Assembly (NCBI GenBank): GCA_021234155.1
Contig: JAJEKV010000041.1
Coordinates: 4,330,829-4,394,828, forward strand
Source of the DNA: Isoetes taiwanensis
Taxonomy: Eukaryota > Streptophyta > Lycopodiopsida > Isoetales > Isoetaceae
Direction: 5' to 3'
DNA: 64,000 nt
Below the pieces are notes generated by a model. That model searched no databases. It saw nothing but the letters and a program-made list of their open reading frames with translations, and was not told the DNA's origin. The position numbers and the translations under genes are program-made. This document shows positions 54,592 to 64,000 of the stretch, one piece after another. How positions within the stretch are numbered: position 1 is the first letter of the stretch; each line of letters begins with the position of its first letter.

Positions 54592-56629
54592 TGGAGTCAG
54601 AATTGAATGCCAATGATTACACGATGAAATCTCTCCTCAAACAAGAGATTGTATCCTATGAAGATCTAAAGAAGCTTTGGGGTGACAGGGTTCCAAATAA
54701 ATCTGGCTATGGGTATTTCCCCCCAAATGTTTGTTTAAAACTGAAAACTTAAGGCATATATTTTCTTGTACAGGTTGAAGAATCTAAGCAATGAACAATA
54801 TAAGAAGTTCATGCAAATTTACAAAAGAATTACAGGGAAGCCACATACATGGGGTGAATGGCTCCTGGAACCTGGGCAATGGCTTATTATCTGCATATAA
54901 AGGGGGAGGCTATTAATTGGAAGAGCTTCTTGGATTATTGTAAAACTCCCGATGAGAAAGCAAAGACTAGTTCTTCTAGACCAAAGAGAAAGCATAGGTA
55001 AATCCAACCTGAGCAGGAAGAAAATAGTAAAAATGACAGGGATGATGAAGATGATAGGAAAAAACCAAGTCAGGTTCCTCTAGACCACACATTCAATCTG
55101 AACTCACAATCAAAACAGAAAAGCAGAGCAATGTTCTGAGACCAAAATATGCCATTGCAGGTATGCTCAATTATTAGTTCTATTACATTAGAAAAGAATC
55201 TCAAGCTTGACCTAGATTGTTTCTGTCAACACAGAAAAATGTAACCTCAAATCCAGTTCAAGAATCAAGTATGTCTACTACCATTTTGCAGTGTAGTTTA
55301 GGTTCGTTTCTCATGTTGGCTGTATTGTCATAGTTGTTGGCATATTGTTTGTGTTCTAGTGATGAGAATGATGCTAGCATTTGTGGTGTGGTGTGTCTCC
55401 ATCGTGGTGGAGTGGGGTGTTGTGCTACCAATGGTGGTAATAGTATTGTGGTGCAGCATATGTGGGGTGACAGTAGTAGCAAGTGAAGTGTGGTGTACCA
55501 GTGTGGTGTGGTGTAGGTTATTGTGCCGCCAATAGTGGTGATAGTGCAATCTATATTGTGTGATATATGCATCATGTTGTATGGTGTGTATTGTGTTGTG
55601 TTGTGTGTACTGTGTTGTGTGGTGTAGGTTATTGTGCCGCCAATAGTTGTGATAGTGCAACCTATGTTTGTGTGGTGTATGCAATGTGTTGTGTGGTGTG
55701 ATATATTGGGCTGCTTTTTAGTGTTGCTACTTTGAGCTGTATGATATGGTATAGCGTGTTGTACTGCCAATTATGGTGACAATGGTATCATGTGGTGTGT
55801 GATATGTACCATTGTGGTGTGGTGTAGGGTGTTGTGCTACCGATTGCAAAACCACTTTGTATGTGGTAAAGTGGTATAGGATGTTGTCCTGCCAATAGTG
55901 GTGACAATGGTGGCATGTGTGTGGTGCATCTTATACTACTGTGGTGTGATGGAGGGTGTTGTATTGCCACTATGTGCTGGGAGTACCTTGTGTTGTGTGG
56001 TGTGTGATTGTGGTCTTCCATCAGTACGTAGCTTATTATATTAGGAGGTTGACATATATGGAGTGTTTTGTTTTGCAGACTATGACAGACTTGTGAAGGA
56101 ATGGTTGGCTGCAACATCAGCTAGGTTTGATAGATGCAAGCAATGATTGCAAGCAAACGAGGATAGAAAAAGTGATATCAATAGAAACATTGAGTTGATG
56201 GAGCATAAAGCATCAAAAACTAGAGCTGATTTGCGCAAATGGCAGTCAATCATGACGACAAATCTGAAAGTAGCAGAGGGTGCACGGGTTGTAAGCGAAC
56301 TGAAGGATAAAGAGTTAAATGGTACAGTGTTGCCTGGGCTGAGTCAATTGGACAAGGAACTAGCAAAAACTGAAATTGAGCTAAGGGCATGTGAAGCCTT
56401 ACTGCTTGAGCTACAACCTTGAATGCAAAGATTTGAGATTTTTTCTGAACGTACTGGCCATGACACTCCTTTAGATCCCGTGCTTCCAATGCTTCCTGAG
56501 GCAGAAGAAGAGGGTGATGAAGATTGCTCATCTTGTAGACTGTGCCTGGAGGGTAAATCATTACCAGTTGTGATAGCAGAATGCAATCACCAGTATCACA
56601 TTCCATGTTTATCATACCATTTGAGGTAA
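54592..56629 (+). pseudogene. coiled-coil and RING-like gene, broken
   Basis: Exon 1 from ATG at about 54,592: MESELNANDYTMKSLLKQEI, then EDLKKLWGDRVPNKSGYG. Donor GTATTT near 54,712, acceptor TTGTACAG near 54,775; the next exon reads in phase LKNLSNEQYKKFMQIYKRIT, then (after a one-base shift near 54,865) AMAYYLHIKGEAINWKSFLD and a Lys/Arg-rich end. A last exon (56,080-56,629) reads YDRLVKEWLAATSARFDRCK, a coiled coil (56,150-56,420) and SCRLCLEGKSLPVVIAECNHQYHIPCL, the first half of a RING-type finger, ending at a GTAAAC donor. Two in-frame TGA codons (56,144; 56,420). Function unknown; a ubiquitin-ligase-like role would be a guess. Confidence 0.55.
55375..56040. repeat. TG-rich minisatellite in the presumed intron
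   Basis: Degenerate repeats of GTGGTGTG, TTGTGCTGCCAATAGTGGTGA and GGTGTAGG, with a longer unit of about 110 bp visible (GTGTAGGTTATTGTGCCGCC at 55,511 and 55,622). Minus-strand frames rich in His/Thr here are repeat artefacts. Confidence 0.75.
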
Positions 56630-58760
56630 ACATTATCATATGTAACCTCGTTCGCCTAATGTTTTGATAGAATATCGAGCCTCTATACAACTTCGCCTAA
56701 GCATTTAGAATATGAAATACAAGAGTGCGAACATCTACCAAAATAACTCAATATCCTAATAAGACTATCTTGACTGATATAACCAGTGAGACAATGTGAT
56801 TACTCCGTCGAGATATTGTACATGGAATTCCTAGATATACCAGGTGGATGTATGAATTGCAACTTTTACATCATAGCCCATTGGCGACATCCCATAAGAC
56901 ATATGACATATAGTGCCTCTGTCTAACTGTTCTTGTAGACTTGAAAAGATCAGAGAGATAATGGAGGAATGAGGGAGGGAGGGAAACACCAACACTCTCT
57001 CATTCACTTCCTCCGCGCTAATTGCCATCACCCTCCTTTTCTACAAGAGGAGTAAATACAAGAGAAATATTACACTACTGAAAGGTCGAAAAGAAGAAGA
57101 AGCTAATGATGTTATGTTCAATATATATAAATTTTGACTTCATATGCACCTTGCATATACTTTATGACTAATGGCTAAACATCTAACATCTTGTTTAAAA
57201 TTTTAAGCAGAAACCAGTTTTGGCATTTAAGGCCTATCCGCATGTTAGATACATGCCAGATCCTCCTTCCGATCGTGCCTCCCCATATATTTTCTCCTCT
57301 TGTTCTCATATATCTTTCAACCTCTTTTCTTCGCATTCAAACTACTTGTCCCAAGCCTGTACTACTGCTAGTTAAGAAAAGGTGTTATATTAATCATAGC
57401 TTAAAATCTACAAAGGTTAGACATTAAGCCCACATAGCAAAAACCAGAGATTGATTCTGTTAGCCATATAGCAAATGGCAGTTATAAAAACCACATTAAC
57501 CATATTATCCAGATGATTACATAACCAAAATTGAGCATGATAGTCTGATCGAATCAGGCGAAATCCACATTCACCCACTAAGTTACATTAACCGCATTAT
57601 CCAGAGGATCATATAATAGAAACTGAGCCTGATAATCTGATCGAATCAGGTCAAATTTACATTCACCTACTTTCAGCACCAGCATGCTAGAAGAGAATCA
57701 AAATTGCTAAAGTCGGCAAAGCATAGCTAAAAGGAGGAAGCAATCACAGTAAAGAATCCGGGACTGGAGGAACATCTAGGAAGGAGCGGATGACATTGGG
57801 ACCAATTTTGTGGGTAGGCAGAGTGCACCAGTTGATCTCAGTCCAGGAAGGAGCCAATGGAGGTAACTCATTGGGAACTCATTAAGGAGGACTTGCAGGA
57901 TATTAAGCGAGATCCCAAGACAAGCCTTACATTTAGCCTTGTGGTAGTAATACATGGATTGAAAGTAGGAAAACCAATGCTTAGTAAACATGCGGTTATG
58001 AGCAACAATATACTTATGGAGAATAACGACATTATAGATCTCTCTGGCCCGCGATCACTATTACAAGGACATTCGTGCATCTGCCCTTGGAACACTGCGT
58101 ACATGAATTAGAGATCTTGGAGCATGTGATGACATTAGTACTAGAACGTCCCCCAAAACAAAAAAAAAAAAAATCAATCTGCTTGCAGATGCCATGGTAC
58201 AGACTGAAACACAAGAACCACACTAGATGTAGATTTTGATGTTCAAATGCAAGAGGGAGCTCAGGATTATACACAGGAGCTAGAGATGAGGACATCAAAT
58301 AGCACGTAGAGTACATGTTTAGATCAGCCCGAGCAGGACTGGCACTTCAACTTACAAATCATGGGGTTTTAAGAAATAGGCTCTTGTTCGGATGATACCG
58401 GGACAATTGCATATCTTTTCACAAATACAATGCACATCTGAAGCCCAGGAATTTTTATAGCATGAAGAGTGGGTGCTCAATGGCCAGACCGACGACGTCA
58501 TCTTCTGGTGCATTTCTCGTCATCGCAGGATAAGCTATATATTCTACAACAAGGGTATACCTCAAGGGCACTCATTTTTTGCTGCAAAAGGATCTCTCCC
58601 CAGTTTAGCTTACTCGACGACATGAGGAGCTGTGTAAGGCTTGAGAGGTAAGGCTTCAAAGAAAATGGGCAGTATACCGGGGAGACATCACTCATTTTTT
58701 ACCAGTGGCCTCAAAATTCTTGGTTGGGTAACTTCTAGCTGCTCCCCCAGGGGTTCTTTA
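56630..58760. other. unassigned DNA, intron-like
   Basis: No gene supported on either strand. A direct repeat of about 80 bp occurs at 57,493-57,565 and 57,583-57,670 (CATTAACC.CATTATCCAGA; CTGATCGAATCAGG). If the RING-like gene continues, its later exons would be here, but I could not find the second half of the finger. Confidence 0.4.
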
Positions 58761-58937
58761 CCTTGTTTAGTTTTCTTATTACCGTTTGTCGTGTTCTACG
58801 ATGGGGCTTAGTCCCCAAATCTCATTTGGGCTTAAATGCCCGTTGTTATGTAACCGTGCCATGGCCCGTTGGGGCCCCCGTGGATGTAAAAAATTATCCT
58901 ATCCTATCCTATCCTATCCTATCCTATCCTATCCTAT
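58761..58937 (+). mobile_element. 3' end of a non-LTR element with (TATCC)n tail
   Basis: A block reading CCGTGCCATGGCCCGTTGGG to GTGGATGTAAAAAAT is followed by about nine TATCC pentamers (58,891-58,937). The position of the pentamer tail after a GC-rich end is like the LINE tails at 37,182 and 63,309, but the 3' sequence differs. A LINE or SINE remnant. Confidence 0.5.
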
Positions 58938-59890
58938 TCTATCTAAGCAAAAGCTTCAATTTGAATGTAGCCAAGACAGCCTGGTTGGGGTACCCGAATG
59001 CTCATGAAGTTTCATTGGATTTCTAATTTTCCTAGCCTTAGAATTCAAAAATAAGGCATTTAAGGGATAAGATGATGCCACATCATTTATATCATGATGT
59101 GGCAGCGACATGAGGATAGGCTACAATTGTAGGAAATGTTGTTGTTTTTTTTTTTTTTTTTTTTTTGGGGAGGGGGGCAAGCCTACTAATGAACTTTGTT
59201 GAAGATTAGTTATTACAAAAACTAGGAAAATGTTAGTTATTTTTGTTATTTCATCTCATCCTGAAGTTTACTGGGTGCAATCAATCCAGGACACCTAGTT
59301 GCGGCAGCCCCTGACATAAGCCAGGTAGCCTATTTGGCTGCTCCAAGCTTCTCAGGTCAATTCGTGACCTGTAGGGAGCACCTGGCAGGCATCGCCCAAC
59401 CCAGCTGGGTCTGCTGTTGATGGCTTCAAGGAAAAGCTCTTTGGCTTTTCCTTTGGTAAATCCTAAGGCGCTACATCACCATATTAATGGTTTTCATTCC
59501 ATATCTAATGAATTGATTGGTCTTGCCCCCAGGCTTATAACATACCTTCCCCCTTCAGATTCTTGGTCTCCAAGGATGATAGAGATTAGTTTGAAACTCA
59601 CTCCCTGAATCACCCTGTGATCATGGTTTCAACTTCTAGTCCTTCAGAAACCCGTTCCCTGCGTCACCTTGTAACCATAGTTTCATAGCTCATGTTTGAG
59701 CGGACGTCCTACTTGCCATCCCCGATGCAAGTTAAAATTCTTTCTTACTTTGTAGGTAACTAACCCCCTTCAAGGTTTCCATCAACCCCTCCGCGGTCTC
59801 CATAGGTTTTGATTTAAATGAGGGTTTTACTGCACATACTCTTCACTCTCCCATGTGGCCTCGGAGAGTGGATGACCTTGCCACAAGATC
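58938..59890. other. unassigned DNA left of the second Ty3 element
   Basis: Poly-T run of about 22 at 59,145-59,166 followed by G-rich sequence. The segment 59,270-59,800 may be the 3' untranslated region or LTR of the second Ty3 element, since it repeats the phrase CACCCTGTGATCATGGTTTC / CACCTTGTAACCATAGTTTC (59,610; 59,664). No second LTR copy was found. Confidence 0.4.
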
Positions 59891-59916
59891 AAGTACTCTG
59901 CTCTGTTGCGCAGCTT

Positions 59917-61448
59917 TCAAATGCGAGTGTCTGGAATCACCTCAGGAGTTACCTCAGAGCTCAGGGGTATTGTCGCCGGATCTATAATGTTGTCCATGGA
60001 CAATATTTCCTTTTTGAGTTGGCTTACATGGAATATTGGGTGCATATCAATTCCACGTGGAAGCTCTAACTCATATGATGTCTCATTGGCATGTCTTAAC
60101 ACTTTGAAAGGTCCAGCATATCGGGGGTTAATTTGGGTATCTTACCCTTGACTAATGGCTACAAGGTCCCCACCTTGAGTGCCGAAGGGTAAACAACTCA
60201 TAAGAATGCATACTCACCTTCCTTGAAGGTTATCTCTCTACGATGTTTGTTGGCATTTACCCTGGCTTGATCTTGAGCCTTCTTTAAATTAGCCCCGCAC
60301 TGATATACTATGGCTTGCATATCCTCCAACATATGGATAGCCGAATCAGTCTTTAAGGCTTCATTAGTCTCGACATAAGATCTCGGGTTCCTACCCATCA
60401 TTGCCATAAAAGGGCTCATTCTGGTACCTATATGATACCCGTTGTTATAAGTGAACTCAACACAAGTAGTCCTCCCATTTAGACTGTTTCTCAAATATAA
60501 AACTTCTTAACATGTCCTCTAGGATCATGTTAATGCGCTTCGTTTATCAATCTGTTTGGGGGTGGTTTCCACTGCTCATAGTGAGACTTACTCCCAACCC
60601 TTTCATAAAATCCTTCCAAAAAATGCTCTGTGAATTTGGAGTCTCGGTCGCTCATAATCTTTCGTGGCAAAACAAAAGTATTAGGTACTCCTTTGCCACA
60701 TCTTCTCCCATAGCATCACCCCGTAATGCTAAGAACTTTGCATACTTCATTAGGCAGTCTACTAGCTCCAATATCTGGGTGTGCTGTCAGCTGGTTCGTC
60801 GAAAAGCAACTATAAAATCTATATTTATACATTTCCACCTTTCCAAAGATATGGGCAATGGTTGTAACAAGCCTGATACCCTGCCATGGTCTATTTTTAC
60901 TGCTTGACATACTTGGCACTGGGCTATATAAGACTTTACGTCTTGCTTCAAAGCAGGCCAAAAGAATTGTCTCCTAATCAATTCATATGTCTTCTATACT
61001 CCCCCATGCCCTACTTGCGGGGTATTATGAAATTCGTACAGAATTTCCTTGCGAAGGTTCTCCCCTAAGGGTACGTATTTCCGCCCCTTATAGAACCAAA
61101 ATCCATCACCTTGTGCCCATAAAGCACCCCCTCTTTGGGTTGGATCCTGATCCTTGTCATATAAATCCTTGGGTTTATTCAGGGCTCTATAGTCAATGCA
61201 TATGCGCATAGTGCCATCCTTTTTCTTTACAAGAATTACAGGCGCACCAAATTGCGATTTACTAGGCCTGATAAACTCTTTTTGGAGTAGGTCTTGAATT
61301 TGTTTCTTGACCTCTTCCTACTCCAAAGGACATGCGCCCTGGCCATTGGTTTAGTCCCGGGTTCCAATTCTATCTCATAATAGATTTCGCATAATGGCAC
61401 TCCTTTTGGGAAGTCATTCGGGAACACATCGTTATATTTTTCTAACAA
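59917..61448 (-). pseudogene. pol of the second Ty3 element: RT start joined to integrase
   Basis: RT start: MLEKYNDVFPNDFPKGVP, EIELEPGTKPMARA, then TMRICIDYRALNK (61,209-61,170). Directly after it the frame reads KGRKYVPLGENLRKEILYEFHN and GHGG, the integrase zinc region. So the RT palm with its active site and the RNase H are missing. Then FFWPALKQDVKSYIAQCQVCQ (zinc finger), WKCINIDFIVAF (first Asp), later FTYNNGYHIGTRMSPFMAMMGRNP and a C-terminal YELELPRGIDMHPIFHVSQLKK. Stops and frame changes are frequent. Confidence 0.85.
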
Positions 61449-61474
61449 ACTCTACCGCATTTATCATGGAAGAA

Positions 61475-61930
61475 TCAAAGACATAGGCAAGTACCTTTCA
61501 TTGACATTGGAACAGAAGCAACCTTGTCTCGCATAGCCATAATTAATTTAGGAGAGACCACATAAGGAGTTCCCTGAAGGGTGATCTCCTTTACTCCTCT
61601 TGAAATGACTATCAAATGCTTCCTCCAATTAATAGGAGGATTCACCATCTGTAGCCACTTGATACCTAGTATCACATCAAATCTCGTAAGCTTTGCTAAA
61701 TCAAAATTCATGGTCTCCGTATAATCCCCAATGGTTAAGTGCACCCCTGCCACCCCGTGGCACCAATGCTGAACCTGCCGCCCAGCTTCAGTTTCTATTT
61801 TATAGGGTGTGATAGGAACCATTTCCAATGCTAACTTGCGTTAAGTGTGTTGAAATGAAATTGTCAGTACTCCCGGAGTCAACTAGAACAATAACATTTC
61901 TATCATTTAATTTTCAAGCAAACGGATAAC
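61475..61930 (-). pseudogene. protease of the second Ty3 element
   Basis: VIVLVDSGSTDNFISTHL at about 61,910-61,860 holds the D-S-G active site. After a frame change: HWCHGVAGVHLTIGDYTETM, FDVILGIKWLQMVNPPINW. Typical retropepsin followed by the linker to RT. Confidence 0.8.
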
Positions 61931-62089
61931 TTGTCCAGCAAAGTTACCTTCCTTACTTACCGCATTGGTTCTCCCTGGAGCTATGGTAGAAAGTTTCTTG
62001 GTTCCCCCTTCTGCTTGCTTCGTGGCGGAGGCCAATGCCTTCTTCTCCTTGCGAGGCTTTGAACAATCCCGCGCCAGATGTCCTTGGGC

Positions 62090-63110
62090 CCCACAATTAT
62101 AACACGAAAATGTTTTAGACGGCTTCTTCCTAGAAGAAGCCTAACCTTTTCCCTTCTCATTAGCAGGGGAATTACCTGAACCATTTTGAGCAGTACAGGG
62201 TCGTTTGTTTGATCCTCCATATCTACTTTCCATCTTCCTTTGCTTCCATTCTTGGAACCGACGAAAGTTTGGCTGGGACTTTTTATTTTCCTCGTCCCCT
62301 TTATCCTTAGTCAAACTGGCCAATGTTGGAACCAAGAATACTGCGGATTCAAAGTTCGCTGGACACACTTGTATAATATGCACCTTAAGGATGCGGTCCT
62401 TAAGTCCATCCTCAAAATAACTTATTTGTATCCGGGCGGCATGTCCTTAATCCTTGCAAATATACCCCTCAAGGTGTTAATATATTGTTGCAAGGTCCTA
62501 GTCTGCTTAATGCTCTTGAGCTGAATCAAAGCATGGTGTTCATCATAGTGTGGAGCATACTCTTGTTTGAAAATTTTACAAAATTTCGCCCAATATTTTA
62601 TCTCCACATCCCTTCCCATAAGCAGACTCCACCAAGAGGCAACATACTCCCTAAGTTGCAATGCTGGATGCAATACTCTTGTAGCATCTCCTTTATTGGT
62701 GGTCCGGAAATATGTTTCCAACTATTAAGCCAACGAATAGCTTGTTCTGCAGTCTCATATCCTGCAAATTCAGGATGATCCCTCTTCTCCAATCCTTTAA
62801 CTTCATCCATTAATAGAGTTCCTGCAAATCTAGTTTTTGGATGCAGATAAGGAGAAGACGGACGTGCACTTATAGCTTCCCGAGCTTGGCTAGTTTGGCC
62901 AATAATCTGGACTCCCTGAGTCTGATTATCATGCTTTCCCTGCACATTAGCGCCCCCTAGGCTTCGGTCTAATAACCGTTTAATTGTATCAACCAATTTT
63001 ACCTCTCTCCCAGCAGCCTCTTTGGCTTGCTTAGTCATTTGAAGTTGCAATTCCTTGAGCAATTTAGTAGTATGCACTTGCTCAATCTTAGTTTCTGCAA
63101 CTTGCCCCAT
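62090..63110 (-). pseudogene. gag of the second Ty3 element
   Basis: Capsid region METYFRTTNKGDATRVLHPA, LREYVASWWSLLMGRDVEIKYW, IKQTRTLQQYINTLRGIFA (62,721-62,422), preceded by an N-terminal coiled region (TKLLKELQLQMTKQAKEAAG) from 63,110. Zinc knuckle CYNCGAQGHLARDC at about 62,105-62,064. At least three frame changes. Confidence 0.82.
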
Positions 63111-63308
63111 TAATTATCTAATCATTCCTTTGGAATAATCTAACTCCCCATGGAAGTTAAATGGATCAGAATCAACAAGTTTTTCAGAGGAACAGGAAGC
63201 TTGTGAGAATTTCTCAGCTTCCTTGCCTTTTTCTTCAGGAAAATTTATTTCCTTCTCCCTTACACCATCATGAGAATCTCCCAGATCCCCATCGATGTGT
63301 TCTTGCTA
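63111..63308. other. short interval between gag and the LINE tail
   Basis: No gene seen; leader of the second Ty3 element or what is left of its 5' end where the LINE inserted. Confidence 0.4.
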
Positions 63309-63352
63309 GAGTTTAGAATAGAATAGAATAGAATAGAAAAGAATAGAATAGA
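63309..63352 (-). repeat. (GAATA)n tail of the right-edge LINE
   Basis: About eight GAATA pentamers on plus (TTCTA/TATTC on the LINE strand) with one GAAAA variant. Confidence 0.92.
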
Positions 63353-64000
63353 ATTATTGTCCCTAGTGCCCTGAGGCCCCCAGACTGATGTAGCATGGGC
63401 GAGCTCCCAATGGGTGCTACTAGCGCAACACGCTGATACATTGTAGCCCTTTTGGAGGGTTTCTCTTATTTTCTATTGATATCGGCATCCCCTTATAATC
63501 AGCATCATGGCCGCGCGGTGGTGCGTCGTTATCATTAGCTTTTAGCTGAGCTTTTTGCGGGCTCCAATGTCCCACCTTTCCGATGGTTCATATTACAAGC
63601 CTTCTTTCTTTGTGCACCTCCCGATGTATAATTATCATCTTCCTGATTGCATCTACCAGGTCCTTAACTGTATCTACCCTTGCCATTAGGATATGTGCTG
63701 GTTGTCCCTAGCTTATACTCCTGTATTTATTTCTGATGTCTTCATATGTTGTATAATTGTTGAGCATGTGGTTCTCCTCCTCTACTCTCCCTGTGTTACA
63801 GATTTTGCAAATCCGGTTTTCCCTTTCTACTTTCCTCCACCTGTCTTTTTTCGATTCATAGATCGTGGCTCCCCATCCTAAATCTTGCCAAGGTATCTCT
63901 TCTTGTCTTCCCTAATAGATTGTCTCTGTACATCTGTTGTCCTATCTGTTGATCCGGGTTGAAGACTTCTATCAACCAGAGTGTTTTGGTACCGCTATGT
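63309..64000 (-). mobile_element. second copy of the L1-like LINE, 3' part, cut by window edge
   Basis: Reverse complement of 63,353-64,000 follows the 3' end of the LINE at 36,640-37,180: FNPDQQIGQQMYRDNLLGKT, RDTLARFRMGSHDL, KDRWRKVERENRICKICNTG, EEENHMLN, HREVHKERRLVI then stop, followed by the shared 3' region (GGGAGCTCGCCCATGCTACA, CCTCAGGGCACTAGGGACAATAA). In-frame stops after HDL and after RSIS, and the last Cys of the zinc knuckle is replaced (NEC to NNY), so this copy is dead. Older than the copy at 31,500-37,355. Confidence 0.9.

Larger units (their letters stand above)
59900..63110 (-). mobile_element. second Ty3/gypsy element, internally deleted
   Basis: Minus-strand order: gag (63,110-62,090) with zinc knuckle CYNCGAQGHLARDC; protease with VDSGSTDNFIS (about 61,890); start of RT (61,448-61,170); integrase (61,120-60,200); C-terminal domain (60,102-59,917). 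LTRs are not identified; the left end may be at about 59,300-59,900 and a 5' LTR could lie at 63,111-63,308 only in part. Many frame breaks. Confidence 0.8.

Noticed and set aside
55258-55770. His/Thr-rich minus-strand protein
   Set aside because: It is the complement of the TG-rich minisatellite.
58469-58760. Possible gene right of the unassigned region
   Set aside because: Only short frames on both strands, no motif or splice-consistent exon chain.

Overview
This window looks like repeat-dense plant nuclear DNA. It has plant-type Ty3 (Tat-like) and copia retrotransposons, L1-like LINEs, Helitrons with RPA-free Rep-helicase, hAT-type MITEs, spliced genes with GT-AG introns, and no bacterial operon structure. 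The mixture (DUF7869-type transposase, long-LTR Ty3 element, several Helitrons) would fit a moss, lycophyte, fern or streptophyte alga. I cannot name the species. No confidently intact host gene is visible.

The layout is a set of nested insertions that can be unpicked base by base. The oldest layer is a decayed LINE on the minus strand (about 223-1,989, continuing at 54,117-54,255). A Ty3 retrotransposon on the minus strand (1,995-54,111, LTRs 2.50 and 2.34 kb, target duplication GTCAT at 1,990-1,994 and 54,112-54,116) split this LINE and was then filled by later insertions. Its own parts, in minus-strand order, are gag (51,738-50,216), protease (17,565-17,179), an extra RNase H (17,060-16,319), RT-RNase H (16,134-14,506), integrase (5,975-5,018) and the 3' LTR (4,496-1,995). 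An 8.5-kb TIR DNA transposon (5,980-14,501) sits inside the integrase zinc finger. A 247-bp hAT MITE (16,701-16,947) sits in the extra RNase H. A composite block of about 33 kb (about 17,566-50,215) sits at the protease start.

The most interesting system is the 8.5-kb TIR transposon. It has terminal inverted repeats and a 4-bp target duplication (ATTT). It carries two divergent genes. On the plus strand is a DUF7869-type protein whose conserved acidic residues look like an RNase H-fold transposase. On the minus strand is a five-exon gene that fuses a ParB-like domain to a beta-class amino-DNA methyltransferase. The DNA between the genes and the introns of the methyltransferase gene hold arrays of an 18-bp perfect palindrome, GTGTATTCCGGAATACAC, at a spacing of about 40 bp. 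A self-modifying transposon with its own dedicated sites is a plausible reading, not proven. Both genes carry several single-base frame breaks.

The 33-kb composite block holds captured gene pieces and a Helitron tail (to 21,134), tandem units of a CATATG-rich repeat with a B3-like coding piece (21,240-22,575; 27,903-29,150; 48,461-49,556), an autonomous-type Helitron (22,576-27,902, minus), a Cys-rich ORF (29,470), a hAT MITE (30,162-30,975), an L1-like LINE (about 31,500-37,355) ending in a (TATC)n tail, and a Helitron (38,155-47,743) with a copia element (38,860-43,274, TSD GTTAT) inside it. Right of the Ty3 element lie a broken coiled-coil/RING-like gene (54,592-56,629), unassigned DNA, a second, deleted Ty3 element (about 59,900-63,110, minus) and the 3' part of another LINE copy (63,309 to the window edge, minus).

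Many frame breaks are single-base losses next to C and G, often turning CNG into CG. This may be a long-read consensus artefact at methylated sites, so ORF disruption here should not be read automatically as pseudogenisation.
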